Part shown: one piece after another, positions 24,446-33,822 of the stretch
Numbering within the stretch: the stretch's first letter is position 1
How the letters are laid out: every line of letters starts with the position of its first letter
Origin: Lichenicoccus sp964242335
GTDB taxonomy: Bacteria; Pseudomonadota; Alphaproteobacteria; Acetobacterales; Acetobacteraceae
DNA length: 64,000 nucleotides
Reading direction: 5' to 3'
Assembly: GCA_964242335.1 (NCBI GenBank)
Contig: CAXTAY010000005.1
Span: 62,001 to 126,000 of the forward strand
Translations under genes and position numbers: made by a program
The notes under the pieces: model-generated
The model's database searches: none
What the model saw: the letters and a program-made list of their open reading frames with translations, nothing else
Told to the model about the DNA's origin: nothing

Positions 24446-25993
24446 CTATCGCGGCACGCCGAGGCCGGGTGCCTCGCTCGAGGTGAGGCCGCCGGTGGCG
24501 AAGGCCAGGGACGCGGCGTCGATCAACGACTGGGCGTGCGACCGGGCCACCGTGGCGCCGGCATCGGCCAGCGCCGTCTGCGCCGTCATCGCGTCGGTGA
24601 AGCTGCCGACGCCGTTGCGGAACGCATCCTGCGCGGAATCGAAGGCCGCCTGTGCGGCACGGCGCAGCGCGATCGCGGCGTCGTACTGCACCAGCCCGGT
24701 CTCGAGCTGGTCGTAGGCTGTGGCCACCTCGTGCAGCGCGCCGTCCTCGCCCTGGCGCAGCGCGTCCTCCGCGGAGTCGCGCTGCGACTGCGCCAGCCGC
24801 AGCCGGTTCTCGCGCAGGCCGCCCTCGTAGAGCGGCCAGTGGAAGCCCATGAACACCCCGACCTGCGGCTGCTTGATGCCCTGGTAGGGGCTGCCGTCGG
24901 TGCTGATCTGGCCGATGTTGCCCTGGATGTCGGCCGACACGGAGAGCTTGGGGTAGAAGTCGGCGCGCGCCAGGGCGACGCCGGCATCGGTGGCGCGCAG
25001 CCGCGCCAGGTCGGCCAGCAGGTCGGGGCGACGCTGCAGCGCGTCGCGCATCATCCGGTCCACCGTCCCCGAGGTCTGCCGCGGCAGCGGGCGGTCGGAG
25101 CTGTCGGCGACCCGCAGCCCGGTGCTGGGCGGCAGTCCCATCGCCTGCAGCAGGCTGTACATCGCGTCGTGCTGCGCCGCGGTGGCGCGGGCGATCTCAA
25201 ACGCCGCCTGCGCGGTGCCGCGTCGGGCCAGGGCCACATTCACGATCGTGCCCATGCCGTGCGCCGTCATCGCCTCGGCCGACCGCTGCAGCAGCTCGGC
25301 ATTCGACCGCGCCGCCCGCGCCGCGCGCAGCTGCGCATTCACGCCGTCGAGCGCGAAGTAGGCGTGCGCGACGTCGAGGATCAGCTTCTGGTGCACGCCG
25401 CTGAACCCGACATTGGCGGCGAACGACAGCTGTCGCGCCGCACGCACGGCGGCGCCGGTGGCGCCGAAATCTAGCAGCAGGTAGCGGAGCGTGAGCTGCG
25501 GGAACACCTCCTCGGCGTTCGAGCTGATATAGCCTTTCGCCACCAGCCGGTTGGGGAACGGCAGCGCGGTATGCTGGTAGCCGACCAGGGCGGCCGCGGT
25601 CAGCTCGGGCAGGTAGGCGGCGCGCGCGATGCCGACCTCGATCGCCGCCTGACGCGCCTGCTCCCAGGCCACCCGCGTACCCTGGTTGCGGCGCTGCGCG
25701 ACGTCGATCAGTTCGGCGAGCCCGTAGCCGTGCGACGGGTCGAGCGCGACCGCGTCCTTCGGCCAGGGCAGCGCAGGGTCCCGCGGCAGCGCGAAGTGCC
25801 GCGGCCCCCCCGGCGAGGGGTCCGCGGCGGGTGCGGGCGCGCCGTCGCGGTCGTCAGGGGACTGCCCGTCCTGCTGCGTCTCGATCTGCCAGGGCGTGCT
25901 CGGCGAGGCCGGCGCCAGTGCGCCGGTGTCGTTGCAGCCGAGCAGCAGCGCGCAGGCGCCGAGGGCGAGGCAGCGCCGGTCACGCCCCGGCAA
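24446..25993 (-). CDS. Outer-membrane efflux lipoprotein (TolC/OprM family; MdtP-like)
   Basis: 515-aa outer-membrane channel of a tripartite pump. Residues 1-19 form a lipoprotein signal with the lipobox LLLGC, after which the Cys is lipidated. The body shows the two pseudo-repeats of the TolC family with alternating coiled-coil and beta strands: the first near GIARAAYLPELTAAALVGYQ, the second near ARADFYPKLSVSADIQGN, and the closing FRNGVGSFTDAMTAQTALADA. An unusual Pro/Asp-rich linker of about 40 residues follows the signal. Its start overlaps the MdtO-like stop by 14 nt, so it is the last gene of a ytcA-mdtN-mdtO-mdtP-type operon. Confidence 0.88.
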   Translation of the reverse strand: MPGRDRRCLALGACALLLGCNDTGALAPASPSTPWQIETQQDGQSPDDRDGAPAPAADPSPGGPRHFALPRDPALPWPKDAVALDPSHGYGLAELIDVAQRRNQGTRVAWEQARQAAIEVGIARAAYLPELTAAALVGYQHTALPFPNRLVAKGYISSNAEEVFPQLTLRYLLLDFGATGAAVRAARQLSFAANVGFSGVHQKLILDVAHAYFALDGVNAQLRAARAARSNAELLQRSAEAMTAHGMGTIVNVALARRGTAQAAFEIARATAAQHDAMYSLLQAMGLPPSTGLRVADSSDRPLPRQTSGTVDRMMRDALQRRPDLLADLARLRATDAGVALARADFYPKLSVSADIQGNIGQISTDGSPYQGIKQPQVGVFMGFHWPLYEGGLRENRLRLAQSQRDSAEDALRQGEDGALHEVATAYDQLETGLVQYDAAIALRRAAQAAFDSAQDAFRNGVGSFTDAMTAQTALADAGATVARSHAQSLIDAASLAFATGGLTSSEAPGLGVPR

Positions 25994-28199
25994 GGAGGGC
26001 GCTCCGGGCCGGGGTGGCGAGCCCGTGCGACGGACCGGGCGCGACCTGATCGAGGATGCCGGCCACGTCGTCGTGCAGGATGCAGTACCAGCCGGCCCTG
26101 GCGGCGAGGTGCGCCGCCACTGCGTCGCGCGACGCGCCGTGCGCGGCCCCGTTCGCGAGCCGCAGGCGCGGCGGCGGCGGCAGCGAGCCGGCGATCGCGT
26201 CGGCGCCGATGCCGGTGCGCGTCCAGGTCGCGCAGCGGCGGAACCACGCCGCCATGGCGAGATGGTGGGCCACGATCTGCTGCCGGACCGCCTCCGGCAC
26301 CGCGTCGCGCCACAGCGGGTCCGGCCGATGCCCGAGGATCACCGAGACCGGCACCAGCAGCGCCTGCACCCGGGTCAGCAGCGCCGCGTCGATCGCGCGC
26401 CGGGTCCCGTCCCGCCTCGCCTCGGAGATCTCGTACGGGTCGTTGACCATCACGCCGCGCGCCGCGGCGATGCACTGGCCGAAGCGCCGGCGCAGCGCGT
26501 CCTCGTCGTCGCCCGGCGACGAGGCGGCCTGCGTCGGCAGCTGCAGCAGGTCCGCCAGACGCTCCAGCGCCTCGGCGAGCGACGTTTGCACGATGCGCGC
26601 CACGCTGACCGGCCAGATGCCGGTGAAGATGACGAACACCGCGACGTCGCCGAGCAGGATGCCGGCGATGCGGTCCCGTCCGGCCTCCATGTTCAGCGTC
26701 GGGCCGAAGCCCTGCAGCACGATGATGAAGAAGGCGAGCGCCACCTGCTGGCCGGCATAGGCGGTCCGCTCGCTTCCGCTGGCGACCCAGGCGGCGAGCA
26801 GGATCACCGGCGTCAGCGTCGCCAGCAGGTCGCCGAGGCCGGTCAGATGCGGCATCAGCACCAGGATGGTGGCGATGCCCAGGGCGGCACCGATCAGGCA
26901 GCCGGCGATGCGCAGCGTCATCTTGTGCACCGTCTCGCCCACCGTGTTGAGCGAGACGAAGAAGCAGGTGATCATGCAGGTGTGCATGCCGGGCCAGTCG
27001 GCCAGCGTCTCGAAGGCGTAGCAGCCCATCACCGCCAGCGTGAGCTTGACCGCGAAGCGGGCATGATCGGGGTTGCTGAACGCGTCCGGCGCCAGCAGGC
27101 GGCGTGCCGCGCCGGGCTCGCCAGCCGGCTGCCGGCTCGCATCGGGCGGTGCGAGCGCACCGTGGATCGCCTGCAGCGCGCGCGACAGCTCGGCGGCGAG
27201 TGGCAGCGCCGGGCCGGTCGCCCTCGGGTCGTCGGGCACGCCGTCCGGGACCTGCGCTTCGGCGAGCGGGGCGTCGTCGCGCAGCGCGCGCTCGGCGGCG
27301 CGGCAGCTGCGGGCGGCGTGCGGCAGGCGAGGGTCCGAGGCGCCGCTGACCCAGTCCCAGGCGAGCAGCACCAGGTAGAGCCGCGCGACCTCGCGGATCA
27401 GGCGCTCGCCGGAAGCGTGGGAGAGCGGATCGCGGTGCAGCTTGCCGGCCAGCTCGTGCAGCTTGAGCAGCCCGGTGGTGCCGGCCTGCGCCAGGGTGGC
27501 GAGCCGCGCGCGCGCGCCGGCCTCGCCCTCGCAGAACCGCGCCGCGGTCGCCAGCCGGTCGGCGAGCTCCGCGCGAAGCATCAGCGCCGGGTCGCGCCCG
27601 GTCACCAGGTTGGCCGCGATCAGCAGCGTCGCCGGCACCGCGATGACCGGGATGTACCAGAGCAGGCCGCGCAGCAGCGCCTCCTCCGGCGGCACGAACA
27701 GCAGCTCCGGCAGCGTCGACTGGGTGGTGTTGCCGACCACGCCCGCCTGCTGCAGCGCGCCGGCCAGCACGTTGTCGCCGCCGGTCGCGCTGTAGACGAT
27801 CCAGAAGCCGAACGCGTACAGCACCGGCCCGAGCGACAGCGTCCTGGACAGGAAGCCTGCGAGGAAGGTCAGCAGCGCCATCAGCGGGATGCGCAGCGCC
27901 GGCTGCGACAGGCTGACCATGAACAGCATCACCGTGGTAAGCGTGCCCAGCATGATGGCGATGCCGCCGAAGCCGGCGAGCAGGACGGTGGAGCCCTTGT
28001 CGTTGCTCGACATGAAGAACACGACGTAGGCCATCAGCGCCAGGTCGGGCATGCGCAGCACCTCGGCGAGGCTGACGGTGGCCAGGGCGAGCGCGACGAG
28101 GCGCAGCGTGTTGCCTAGCCTGCCGGGCGTCGGCAGCAGCTCGCGGCGCAGCAACGCCAGCGCGCCGGGCGGATCGCCCTCGTCGACCGCCGGAGGCAT
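25980..28199 (-). CDS. FUSC-family inner-membrane efflux protein (MdtO/AaeB-like)
   Basis: 739-aa inner-membrane component of an aromatic-compound efflux pump. Two blocks of hydrophobic helices (about residues 30-210 and 375-530) are each followed by a cytoplasmic segment, the duplicated arrangement of the FUSC superfamily (AaeB, MdtO). MLTFLAGFLSR-like and DWPGMHTCMITCFFVSL stretches are family-typical. Start choice is open: ATG 28199, or a GTG at 28235 that overlaps the HlyD stop as GTGA and would add 12 residues. The open frame runs far upstream on this strand, but only the region from 28199 has the family's composition. It forms a complex with the HlyD and MdtP-like proteins. Confidence 0.87.
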   Translation of the reverse strand: MPPAVDEGDPPGALALLRRELLPTPGRLGNTLRLVALALATVSLAEVLRMPDLALMAYVVFFMSSNDKGSTVLLAGFGGIAIMLGTLTTVMLFMVSLSQPALRIPLMALLTFLAGFLSRTLSLGPVLYAFGFWIVYSATGGDNVLAGALQQAGVVGNTTQSTLPELLFVPPEEALLRGLLWYIPVIAVPATLLIAANLVTGRDPALMLRAELADRLATAARFCEGEAGARARLATLAQAGTTGLLKLHELAGKLHRDPLSHASGERLIREVARLYLVLLAWDWVSGASDPRLPHAARSCRAAERALRDDAPLAEAQVPDGVPDDPRATGPALPLAAELSRALQAIHGALAPPDASRQPAGEPGAARRLLAPDAFSNPDHARFAVKLTLAVMGCYAFETLADWPGMHTCMITCFFVSLNTVGETVHKMTLRIAGCLIGAALGIATILVLMPHLTGLGDLLATLTPVILLAAWVASGSERTAYAGQQVALAFFIIVLQGFGPTLNMEAGRDRIAGILLGDVAVFVIFTGIWPVSVARIVQTSLAEALERLADLLQLPTQAASSPGDDEDALRRRFGQCIAAARGVMVNDPYEISEARRDGTRRAIDAALLTRVQALLVPVSVILGHRPDPLWRDAVPEAVRQQIVAHHLAMAAWFRRCATWTRTGIGADAIAGSLPPPPRLRLANGAAHGASRDAVAAHLAARAGWYCILHDDVAGILDQVAPGPSHGLATPARSALLAGA

Positions 28200-28231
28200 G
28201 CCGGACGCCTCGGCTCGCGCCTGCCTGCCGC

Positions 28232-29266
28232 TCACCGGTCGATCACGATCACGGCGCTGGCGGCGACCCGCATCAGCGTCTCCGGCGGCCGGTCGAGCAG
28301 CACGCGCACCGGGAAGCGCTGCGCGATCCGCACCCAGTTCAGGCTGCGCGGCACCCGCGGCAGCCCGCCGGCGGTCGAGCCCTCGTCCGGGGTGACGCCC
28401 CAGCCCAGGCTGTCCACCGTGCCCTGCAGCGGCTGCCGCGGCGCGCTCATCACGAACACCGTGGCACGCTGCCCGGCACGTATGCCGGCGAGGTCGGTCT
28501 CGCGGAAATTGCCCTCCGCGTACCAGCGCTCGGTGTCGATGATGGTGAACAGCGGCACGCCGGCGGCGGCGAACTCGCCGACGGCGACGTCCAGCGCGGT
28601 GATGCGGCCGGCGCAGGGTGCGCGCGCCACGGTGAGGCGCAGGTCGCGCTCGGCGAGCGACAGCGCCGCGCGCGCCCCGGCGACCTGCTCCTGCAGCGGC
28701 CGGGTGCTGGTCACCGCCGAACGCGCCTGCGTCGCCTGCTGTTCGGACTGCAGCAGCGAGATCTGCGCGGTGCGCTCGGCGGTGCGCGCCTGGTCGACCT
28801 GCTGGGAGGTGACGAAGCCGCGCCGGCCGAGCGGCTCCAGCCGCGTCAGCGTCAGCGTGGCCAGCGTGAGCTCTGCCCTGGCGCTGCCGACGCCGCTCTG
28901 CGCCGCGTCGGCCTTGGCGGTCTCGGAGACGACCTGGTCGGTCTGCACCGCGAGCTGCGCCTCCAGGCCGTGCAGCTGCGCGCGCGCCTGCTCGACGCGG
29001 AGCCGGTACGGCTCGGGATCGATCACGAACAGCGCGTCTCCCGCGCGGACCGCCTGGTTGTTCTGCACCGCCAGGGCGACGATGCGGCCGCTGACATCGG
29101 GCGCCATGTGCACCAGGTCGGCCTGCAGGTAGGCGTCGTCGGTGCGCGGCCGGAGGTCGAGCCGGGCGACGACCAGCAGCACCAGCACCGCGAGTGCCGC
29201 CAGCACCGCGAGGCTGAACAGGACGCCCATTGGCTTCACGCCCGGCGGCTTGCGAAGCGACGCCAT
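28232..29266 (-). CDS. HlyD-family periplasmic adaptor (MdtN/EmrA-like)
   Basis: 344-aa adaptor bridging the inner-membrane and outer-membrane parts of the pump. A cytoplasmic stub is followed by one TM helix (residues about 14-34). Then come a lipoyl half-motif (DDAYLQADLVHMAPDVSG), a long alpha-helical hairpin (about 85-190) containing LEPLGRRGFVTSQQVDQA, the second lipoyl half (ARAPCAGRITALDVAVGEFA) and a beta-barrel domain. The PxVSGxI pattern at VHMAPDVSGRI is diagnostic. It lies 3 nt downstream of the YtcA-like gene and overlaps or nearly touches the FUSC gene, so the operon is tight. Confidence 0.9.
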   Translation of the reverse strand: MASLRKPPGVKPMGVLFSLAVLAALAVLVLLVVARLDLRPRTDDAYLQADLVHMAPDVSGRIVALAVQNNQAVRAGDALFVIDPEPYRLRVEQARAQLHGLEAQLAVQTDQVVSETAKADAAQSGVGSARAELTLATLTLTRLEPLGRRGFVTSQQVDQARTAERTAQISLLQSEQQATQARSAVTSTRPLQEQVAGARAALSLAERDLRLTVARAPCAGRITALDVAVGEFAAAGVPLFTIIDTERWYAEGNFRETDLAGIRAGQRATVFVMSAPRQPLQGTVDSLGWGVTPDEGSTAGGLPRVPRSLNWVRIAQRFPVRVLLDRPPETLMRVAASAVIVIDR

Positions 29267-29269
29267 CGC

Positions 29270-29521
29270 TCAGTGCCCGAACCAGAGCAGCCAGGTGAGC
29301 AGGGTGACGCAGGCGGCGAAGCCCAGATAGGTCAGCAGCGGCAGCACCAGATGCTCGCCGAGGCCGGCGGCGACCAGGAGCAGGCGCGCCAGGACGGTCG
29401 CTGCCACGCCGATCGCGGCGCACAGCATCCAGGCCGGGAAGAACGAGCCCAGGATGTCCTGCGCCGGGGCGCTGCTGCACCCGGACACCAGCAGCGGCGT
29501 CCAGGGGATGCGGCAGGGCAA
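29270..29521 (-). CDS. YtcA-family small lipoprotein/membrane protein
   Basis: About 83 aa. The end is certain. The start is inferred as TTG 29521, which gives a short signal followed by VSGC, a lipobox. ILGSFFPAWMLCAAIG and two TM helices then match the YtcA pattern (GxxFPxWxxC near the lipidated Cys). In Escherichia coli ytcA is the first gene of the mdtNOP operon, and here it likewise precedes the HlyD, FUSC and OMF genes. No ATG or GTG start gives a plausible signal sequence; the frame extends much further upstream without a typical N-terminus. The 441 nt between this gene and LysR carry no other gene that can be supported, but do hold the palindrome at 29719. Confidence 0.7.
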   Translation of the reverse strand: MPCRIPWTPLLVSGCSSAPAQDILGSFFPAWMLCAAIGVAATVLARLLLVAAGLGEHLVLPLLTYLGFAACVTLLTWLLWFGH

Positions 29522-29718
29522 ACGTGTCGGGCCGCTTCCGGGCAGGCCGGGTGTTCTGCAAGCCTGCCTGCGGCGGGAGGAGCGAGCGCCGGCTCGGGAG
29601 CCGAGAGATCGGGAGGCGCGTGGGATCACGTAACGATCATGTTCGGTCGAGAGCTCCGCCGTGCCGCTGGGTGCTGCGCCGCATCCCGCAGATCGAACTG
29701 CCGCGTCACGACGGCGAA

Positions 29719-29750
29719 CGTATCGGACACGGAAGTCCGTTGTCCATACG
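29719..29750. promoter_or_regulatory. 32-bp near-perfect palindrome, candidate operator
   Basis: The half-sites CGTAT, GGACA and CGGA are mirrored as TCCG, TGTCC and ATACG around a central AG. Each arm matches the other except for one unpaired base on either side (C after CGTAT, T before TGTCC). It contains TAT...ATA ends compatible with a T-N11-A-type LysR site. It lies near the middle of the gap between the YtcA-MdtNOP operon and the divergent LysR gene, about 200 nt from each start. It is the only long palindrome there, and suits autoregulation plus control of the pump. Binding is inferred, not shown. Confidence 0.6.
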
Positions 29751-29962
29751 CGCAACTCTCCGATCAATGCGATCGGCTCGCACGATAAATCCGCATGCGC
29801 CGGCATCGGTCGCACGCCGGCGCACGATCGTTGCGCGGCGCGCTATCCGGCGCGCCGCACCGATGCTAGGTTGCGCTCGATGGGACGATCCTTCTCGCAT
29901 CGGCGCGCATCCTGCCCTGTCGCGCCGACGGCCCTGCCTCCCGACCGCGCGAGGCGCACCGG

Positions 29963-30847
29963 ATGATCGAGCCGGGCGGGGTGGAACTCAGCCAGATCAG
30001 GATCTTCGAGGCGGTCGCAGTGACGGGCAGCTTCAGCCGGGCGGCGGATCGGCTGCAGCTCGCGCAATCCTCGGTCAGTCACCAGATACGCACGCTGGAG
30101 CGCGGGCTCAGGCAGGAGCTGTTCCACCGCACCACGCGCCGCGTCGCGCTGACCCAGGCCGGCGAGGCGATGCTGATCTACGCGCGCTCGATGCTGGCAC
30201 TCAGCGAGCAGATCACGCGCCATTTCAGCGAGTCCAACGCGGCGGGCGTCCTGCGGCTCGGCATCGCGGAGGATTTCGTCAGCACGCGCCTGTCGCGGCT
30301 GCTTCGGATCTTCCGAGCCCAGCACCCCAACTTCCAGATCCTGGTGGAATCGAGCCGCAGCAACGTCCTGTTCCGGATGCTCGAGGAGAGGCAGCTCGAC
30401 GTCGTGGTCGCCAAGCGCCTGGTCGGCCGCAGCACTGGGCGGCTGCTGTGGCGCAGCGCCACCGTGTGGGTCGGACAGATGGAGTGCGTGCCCGAGGCGC
30501 ACGAGCCGCTGCCGCTGATCGTGTTCCCCGCACCGAGCGAGCTGCGCACGATCATGCTCGATGCGCTGGCGCGCGCCGGACGCTCCTGGGTCATCGTGAT
30601 GCAGTGCTCGTCGATCTCGAGCCTGCGCGCGGCGATGGAGGCCGGACTGGGCGTGTCGGCCGGCAATGTCGGCATGATCCCGGATTTCATCAGCGCCCTG
30701 CCGGATGGATCGGGGCTGCCGAAGCTCGACGACATCGAGTTCGTCGTCGATCAGGCGCCCGCGCCGCAGAGCCCCGCCGTCCAGGCCTTCGCGGCCCTGC
30801 TCTCGGATGCGGTGTCGCGCATGGAGGCGGCGACGGGATCGTCGTGA
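29963..30847 (+). CDS. LysR-family transcriptional regulator
   Basis: 294-aa regulator. The N-terminal winged HTH shows ELSQIRIFEAVAVTGSFSRAADRL, then the recognition helix QSSVSHQIRTLERGL and FHRTTRRVALTQAGE, all diagnostic. Residues from about 92 (VLRLGIAEDF) form the periplasmic-binding-protein-like effector domain. ATG 29963 is preceded only weakly by a Shine-Dalgarno-like GGCGCACCGG; no better start is near. Divergent from the YtcA-MdtNOP-like operon with a palindromic candidate site between, so it most likely senses a pump substrate. Zwf follows 144 nt downstream on the same strand but is probably separately transcribed. Confidence 0.9.
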   Translation: MIEPGGVELSQIRIFEAVAVTGSFSRAADRLQLAQSSVSHQIRTLERGLRQELFHRTTRRVALTQAGEAMLIYARSMLALSEQITRHFSESNAAGVLRLGIAEDFVSTRLSRLLRIFRAQHPNFQILVESSRSNVLFRMLEERQLDVVVAKRLVGRSTGRLLWRSATVWVGQMECVPEAHEPLPLIVFPAPSELRTIMLDALARAGRSWVIVMQCSSISSLRAAMEAGLGVSAGNVGMIPDFISALPDGSGLPKLDDIEFVVDQAPAPQSPAVQAFAALLSDAVSRMEAATGSS

Positions 30848-30991
30848 TCGCGCCGCGCGCGGCCGCAACCGTCTTGCCCTCCACGACGCAGGCGTGCGAG
30901 CAATTGCGCCGGCAGATCTTCGAGTGTTCGTCGCGCGAGGCGGTTCCTGCCGAGCGGGCGGTTTTCCCTTCGACGCGCAGAGGCAGGCACG

Positions 30992-32509
30992 ATGTCACAC
31001 GGTAGTAACGATAAGGCGCCACCCGGCGCCACCCAGGCGCCGCCCTGCACGCTGGTGATTTTCGGCGCCGGCGGCGACCTGACCAAGCGCCTGCTGATGC
31101 CTGCACTCTACAACCTGTCGGGCGCCCACCTGCTGTCCGACCAGTTCAAGCTGATCGGCGTCGACCGTGACGACAGCGGCGACGAGAAGTGGAAGCAGTC
31201 GCTCACCGAGACCATGCAGTCCTTCACCAAGGACAAGACCGCCGAATTCTACACGCCCAAGCTCGACGACGCCGCCTGGGGCTGGGCGACCGACCGGATG
31301 CACTACCTGCAGGGCGACTTCAGCCAGGCGGACACCTTCAAGCGCATCGGCGAGGCGATCGGCGACGGCAGCGCGATCTTCTACCTCGCCGTGGCGGCGC
31401 GCTTCTTCGGCACCGTGGTCGACGGGCTGGGCCAGGCGGGCCTGCTCAAGCAGTCCGGCGAGACGTTCCGGCGCGTGGTGATCGAGAAGCCGTTCGGCGA
31501 CGACCTGCCGTCGGCGAAGGCGCTGAACGCGCGCATCCTCAAGCAGGCCCACGAGGCCCAGTTCTACCGGATCGACCATTTCCTCGGCAAGGAGACGGTG
31601 CAGAGCATCATGGCGGTGCGCTTCGCCAACGGCATGTTCGAGCCGACCTTCCGCCGCGAGTATATCGACCACGTGCAGATCACCGCCGCCGAGACGGTGG
31701 GCGTGGAGCTGCGCGGCGCGTTCTACGAGCCGACCGGCGCGCTGCGCGACATGGTGCCCAACCACCTGTTCACCCTGCTCTGCATGATCGCGATGGAGCC
31801 GCCGAACTCGTTCGACGCCGAAGCGGTGCGCAGCGAGAAGGCCAAGCTGCTGGAGGCGATCCGGCCGCTGCGCCCCGACGAGGCGGTGCGCGGGCAATAC
31901 GGTGCCGGGCAGGAGTTCGGCGCCGACGTCGTCGGCTACCGCCAGGAGCCGAAGGTCGCCGCCGACAGCCGCACCGAGACCTACGTCGCGCTGAAGCTGT
32001 CGATCGAGAACTGGCGCTGGGCCGGGGTGCCGTTCTACCTGCGCACCGGCAAGCGGCTCGCCGGGCGTCGCACCGAGATCTCGATCCACCTCAAGCCGGC
32101 GCCGTACCGGATGTTCCGCGACACTCCGGTCGATACGCTGACGCCGAACGTGGTCAAGTTCCTGATCGATCCCGAGCAGGGCATCGAGGCCCAGTTCGAC
32201 GCCAAGGTGCCGGGACCGCAGATGAAGCTCGGCCGGGTGCAGACCTCGCTGCGCTTCAAGGACTTCTTCGACGAGCCGCCGAGCGTCGGCTACGAGACCC
32301 TGCTGTACGACTGCATGATGGGTGATCCCACCCTGTTCCAGCGCGCCGACGCCATCGACGCCAGCTGGACGGTGGTGCAGCCGGTGCTGGAGTCCTGGGG
32401 TCGCGGCGAGGGCGAGGTGGAAGCCTACGGCGCGGGCAGCCAGGGGCCGGCCGGCGCCGACGCGCTGCTGGAACGCGACGGACGAAGCTGGCTGAAGCTG
32501 GAGGGGTAG
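30992..32509 (+). CDS. zwf: Glucose-6-phosphate 1-dehydrogenase
   Basis: 505-aa enzyme oxidising glucose 6-phosphate to 6-phosphogluconolactone with NADP or NAD, the entry to the pentose phosphate and Entner-Doudoroff routes. The nucleotide motif is IFGAGGDLTKRLL near residue 24. EKPFGDD lies near 168, the active-site RIDHFLGKE near 193 and NVVKFLIDPEQG-type substrate region in the last third. A 20-residue Pro/Ala-rich N-terminal extension precedes the Rossmann domain. The gene leads a four-gene run: ndh starts 9 nt on, then a GH15 glycosidase and a lipoprotein. Acetobacteraceae commonly feed NAD(P)H from glucose oxidation directly into NDH-2, which fits this pairing. Confidence 0.96.
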   Translation: MSHGSNDKAPPGATQAPPCTLVIFGAGGDLTKRLLMPALYNLSGAHLLSDQFKLIGVDRDDSGDEKWKQSLTETMQSFTKDKTAEFYTPKLDDAAWGWATDRMHYLQGDFSQADTFKRIGEAIGDGSAIFYLAVAARFFGTVVDGLGQAGLLKQSGETFRRVVIEKPFGDDLPSAKALNARILKQAHEAQFYRIDHFLGKETVQSIMAVRFANGMFEPTFRREYIDHVQITAAETVGVELRGAFYEPTGALRDMVPNHLFTLLCMIAMEPPNSFDAEAVRSEKAKLLEAIRPLRPDEAVRGQYGAGQEFGADVVGYRQEPKVAADSRTETYVALKLSIENWRWAGVPFYLRTGKRLAGRRTEISIHLKPAPYRMFRDTPVDTLTPNVVKFLIDPEQGIEAQFDAKVPGPQMKLGRVQTSLRFKDFFDEPPSVGYETLLYDCMMGDPTLFQRADAIDASWTVVQPVLESWGRGEGEVEAYGAGSQGPAGADALLERDGRSWLKLEG

Positions 32510-32518
32510 CGCGTCCGG

Positions 32519-33820
32519 ATGGCGCGGCCGCGGGTGGTGGTGATCGGCGCCGGCTTCGGCGGCATCAACGTGGTGCAGGGCCTCGCCGCGGCGCCGGTCG
32601 ACGTGGTGCTGATCGACCGCAACAACCACCATCTGTTCCAGCCGCTGCTGTACCAGGTGGCGACGGCGGCGCTGGCGCCGTCCGACATCGCCTCGCCGAT
32701 CCGCTCGATGTTCGCCCGCCAGCGCAACGTCGAGGTGTTGCTCGGCGAGGTGGACGGGATCGACGTCACGGCGCGCACCGTCTCGGTGCCGGACGTGGGG
32801 GCGATCCCGTACGACCAGCTGGTGATCGCCACCGGTGCGGCGACGAGCTGGTTCGGACATGACGACTGGGCGGCGCACTCGGTCGGGCTGAAGAGCCTGC
32901 AGGACGCCGACACCCTGCGGCTGCGTCTGCTCGGCGCCTTCGAGTACGCCGAGAGCCATCCCGAACCCGCCGAGCTGCGCCGCCTGCTCACCTTCGTCGT
33001 GGTCGGCGGCGGCGCCACCGGGGTGGAGCTGGCCAGCTCGATCCGCGAGCTGGCGCGGGACACGCTGGCGCACGAGTTCCGCCACATCCGCCCGGAGCTG
33101 GCGCGGGTGGTGCTGTTCGAGGGCGGCCCGACCCTGCTGGCGGGGTTTCCCGACCGGCTGGTCCGCTACGTCCGCCGCCGGCTGCAGCGCATCGGCATCG
33201 AGGTGCATACCGGCGTGCAGGTGGAGCAGGTCGACGCCGAAGGCGTGATCGCGGGCGGCCGCCGCGTCGCCAGCGCCAACGTGTTCTGGTGCGCCGGGGT
33301 GGCGGCGAACCCGGCGGCGCAGTGGGTCGGCGCGGCACCCGGCCGGCACGGCACGCTCGAGGTCGGCGCCGACTGCTCGGTGCCCGGGCACCCGGAGATC
33401 TTCGCGATCGGCGACGTCGCCGGCTGCGAGGGTGCCGATGGGCGCCCGCTGCCCGGCGTCGCGCCGGTGGCCAAGCAGCAGGGCCACTACGTCGCCGGCG
33501 TGATCGCGGCACGCGCCGCCGGTGCCGCGGCGCCGGCCGCGTTCCGCTACCGCGACCAGGGCAGCCTCGCCATCGTCGGCCGATCCGCTGCCGTGGCCAG
33601 CCTGCCGCACCTGAAGCTGACCGGCTTCCCGGCCTGGCTGCTGTGGAGCTGCGTCCACCTATTCCTGCTGGTGGGGATGCGCAACCGCATCCTGGTCTAC
33701 GTGCAGTGGGTCTCGGCCTGGCTGTTCTATGCCCGCGGGGCGCGGCTGATGAACACCGGCCTGGCCGGCTTCCTGCGGGCGCAGCGCGGCGGACGCGACG
33801 GGCGGGCCGCCGTACCTTGA
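32519..33820 (+). CDS. ndh: NDH-2 type NADH:quinone oxidoreductase
   Basis: 433-aa single-subunit, non-proton-pumping NADH dehydrogenase. FAD site GAGFGGINVV at residues 10-19, DRNNHHLFQPLLYQVAT (typical of NDH-2), NADH site VVGGGATGVELASSI near 163, and second FAD site EIFAIGDVAGCEG near 300. The C-terminal amphipathic/hydrophobic stretch (FPAWLLWSCVHLFLLVGMRNRI) anchors it to the membrane. It moves electrons from NADH to ubiquinone. Zwf ends 9 nt upstream, so production and reoxidation of the reduced cofactor are probably coordinated. The GH15 gene starts 2 nt after its stop. Confidence 0.93.
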   Translation: MARPRVVVIGAGFGGINVVQGLAAAPVDVVLIDRNNHHLFQPLLYQVATAALAPSDIASPIRSMFARQRNVEVLLGEVDGIDVTARTVSVPDVGAIPYDQLVIATGAATSWFGHDDWAAHSVGLKSLQDADTLRLRLLGAFEYAESHPEPAELRRLLTFVVVGGGATGVELASSIRELARDTLAHEFRHIRPELARVVLFEGGPTLLAGFPDRLVRYVRRRLQRIGIEVHTGVQVEQVDAEGVIAGGRRVASANVFWCAGVAANPAAQWVGAAPGRHGTLEVGADCSVPGHPEIFAIGDVAGCEGADGRPLPGVAPVAKQQGHYVAGVIAARAAGAAAPAAFRYRDQGSLAIVGRSAAVASLPHLKLTGFPAWLLWSCVHLFLLVGMRNRILVYVQWVSAWLFYARGARLMNTGLAGFLRAQRGGRDGRAAVP

Positions 33821-33822
33821 CG

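Noticed and set aside
25980..29561. A 1193-codon minus-strand frame suggesting one giant protein
   Set aside because: Only its 3' part (to 28199 or 28235) has FUSC features; the rest lies antisense in phase to HlyD and is compositionally random.
29661..29966. A 101-codon plus-strand ORF in the mdt/lysR gap
   Set aside because: No ribosome site, no motif, overlaps the LysR start and contains the palindrome.
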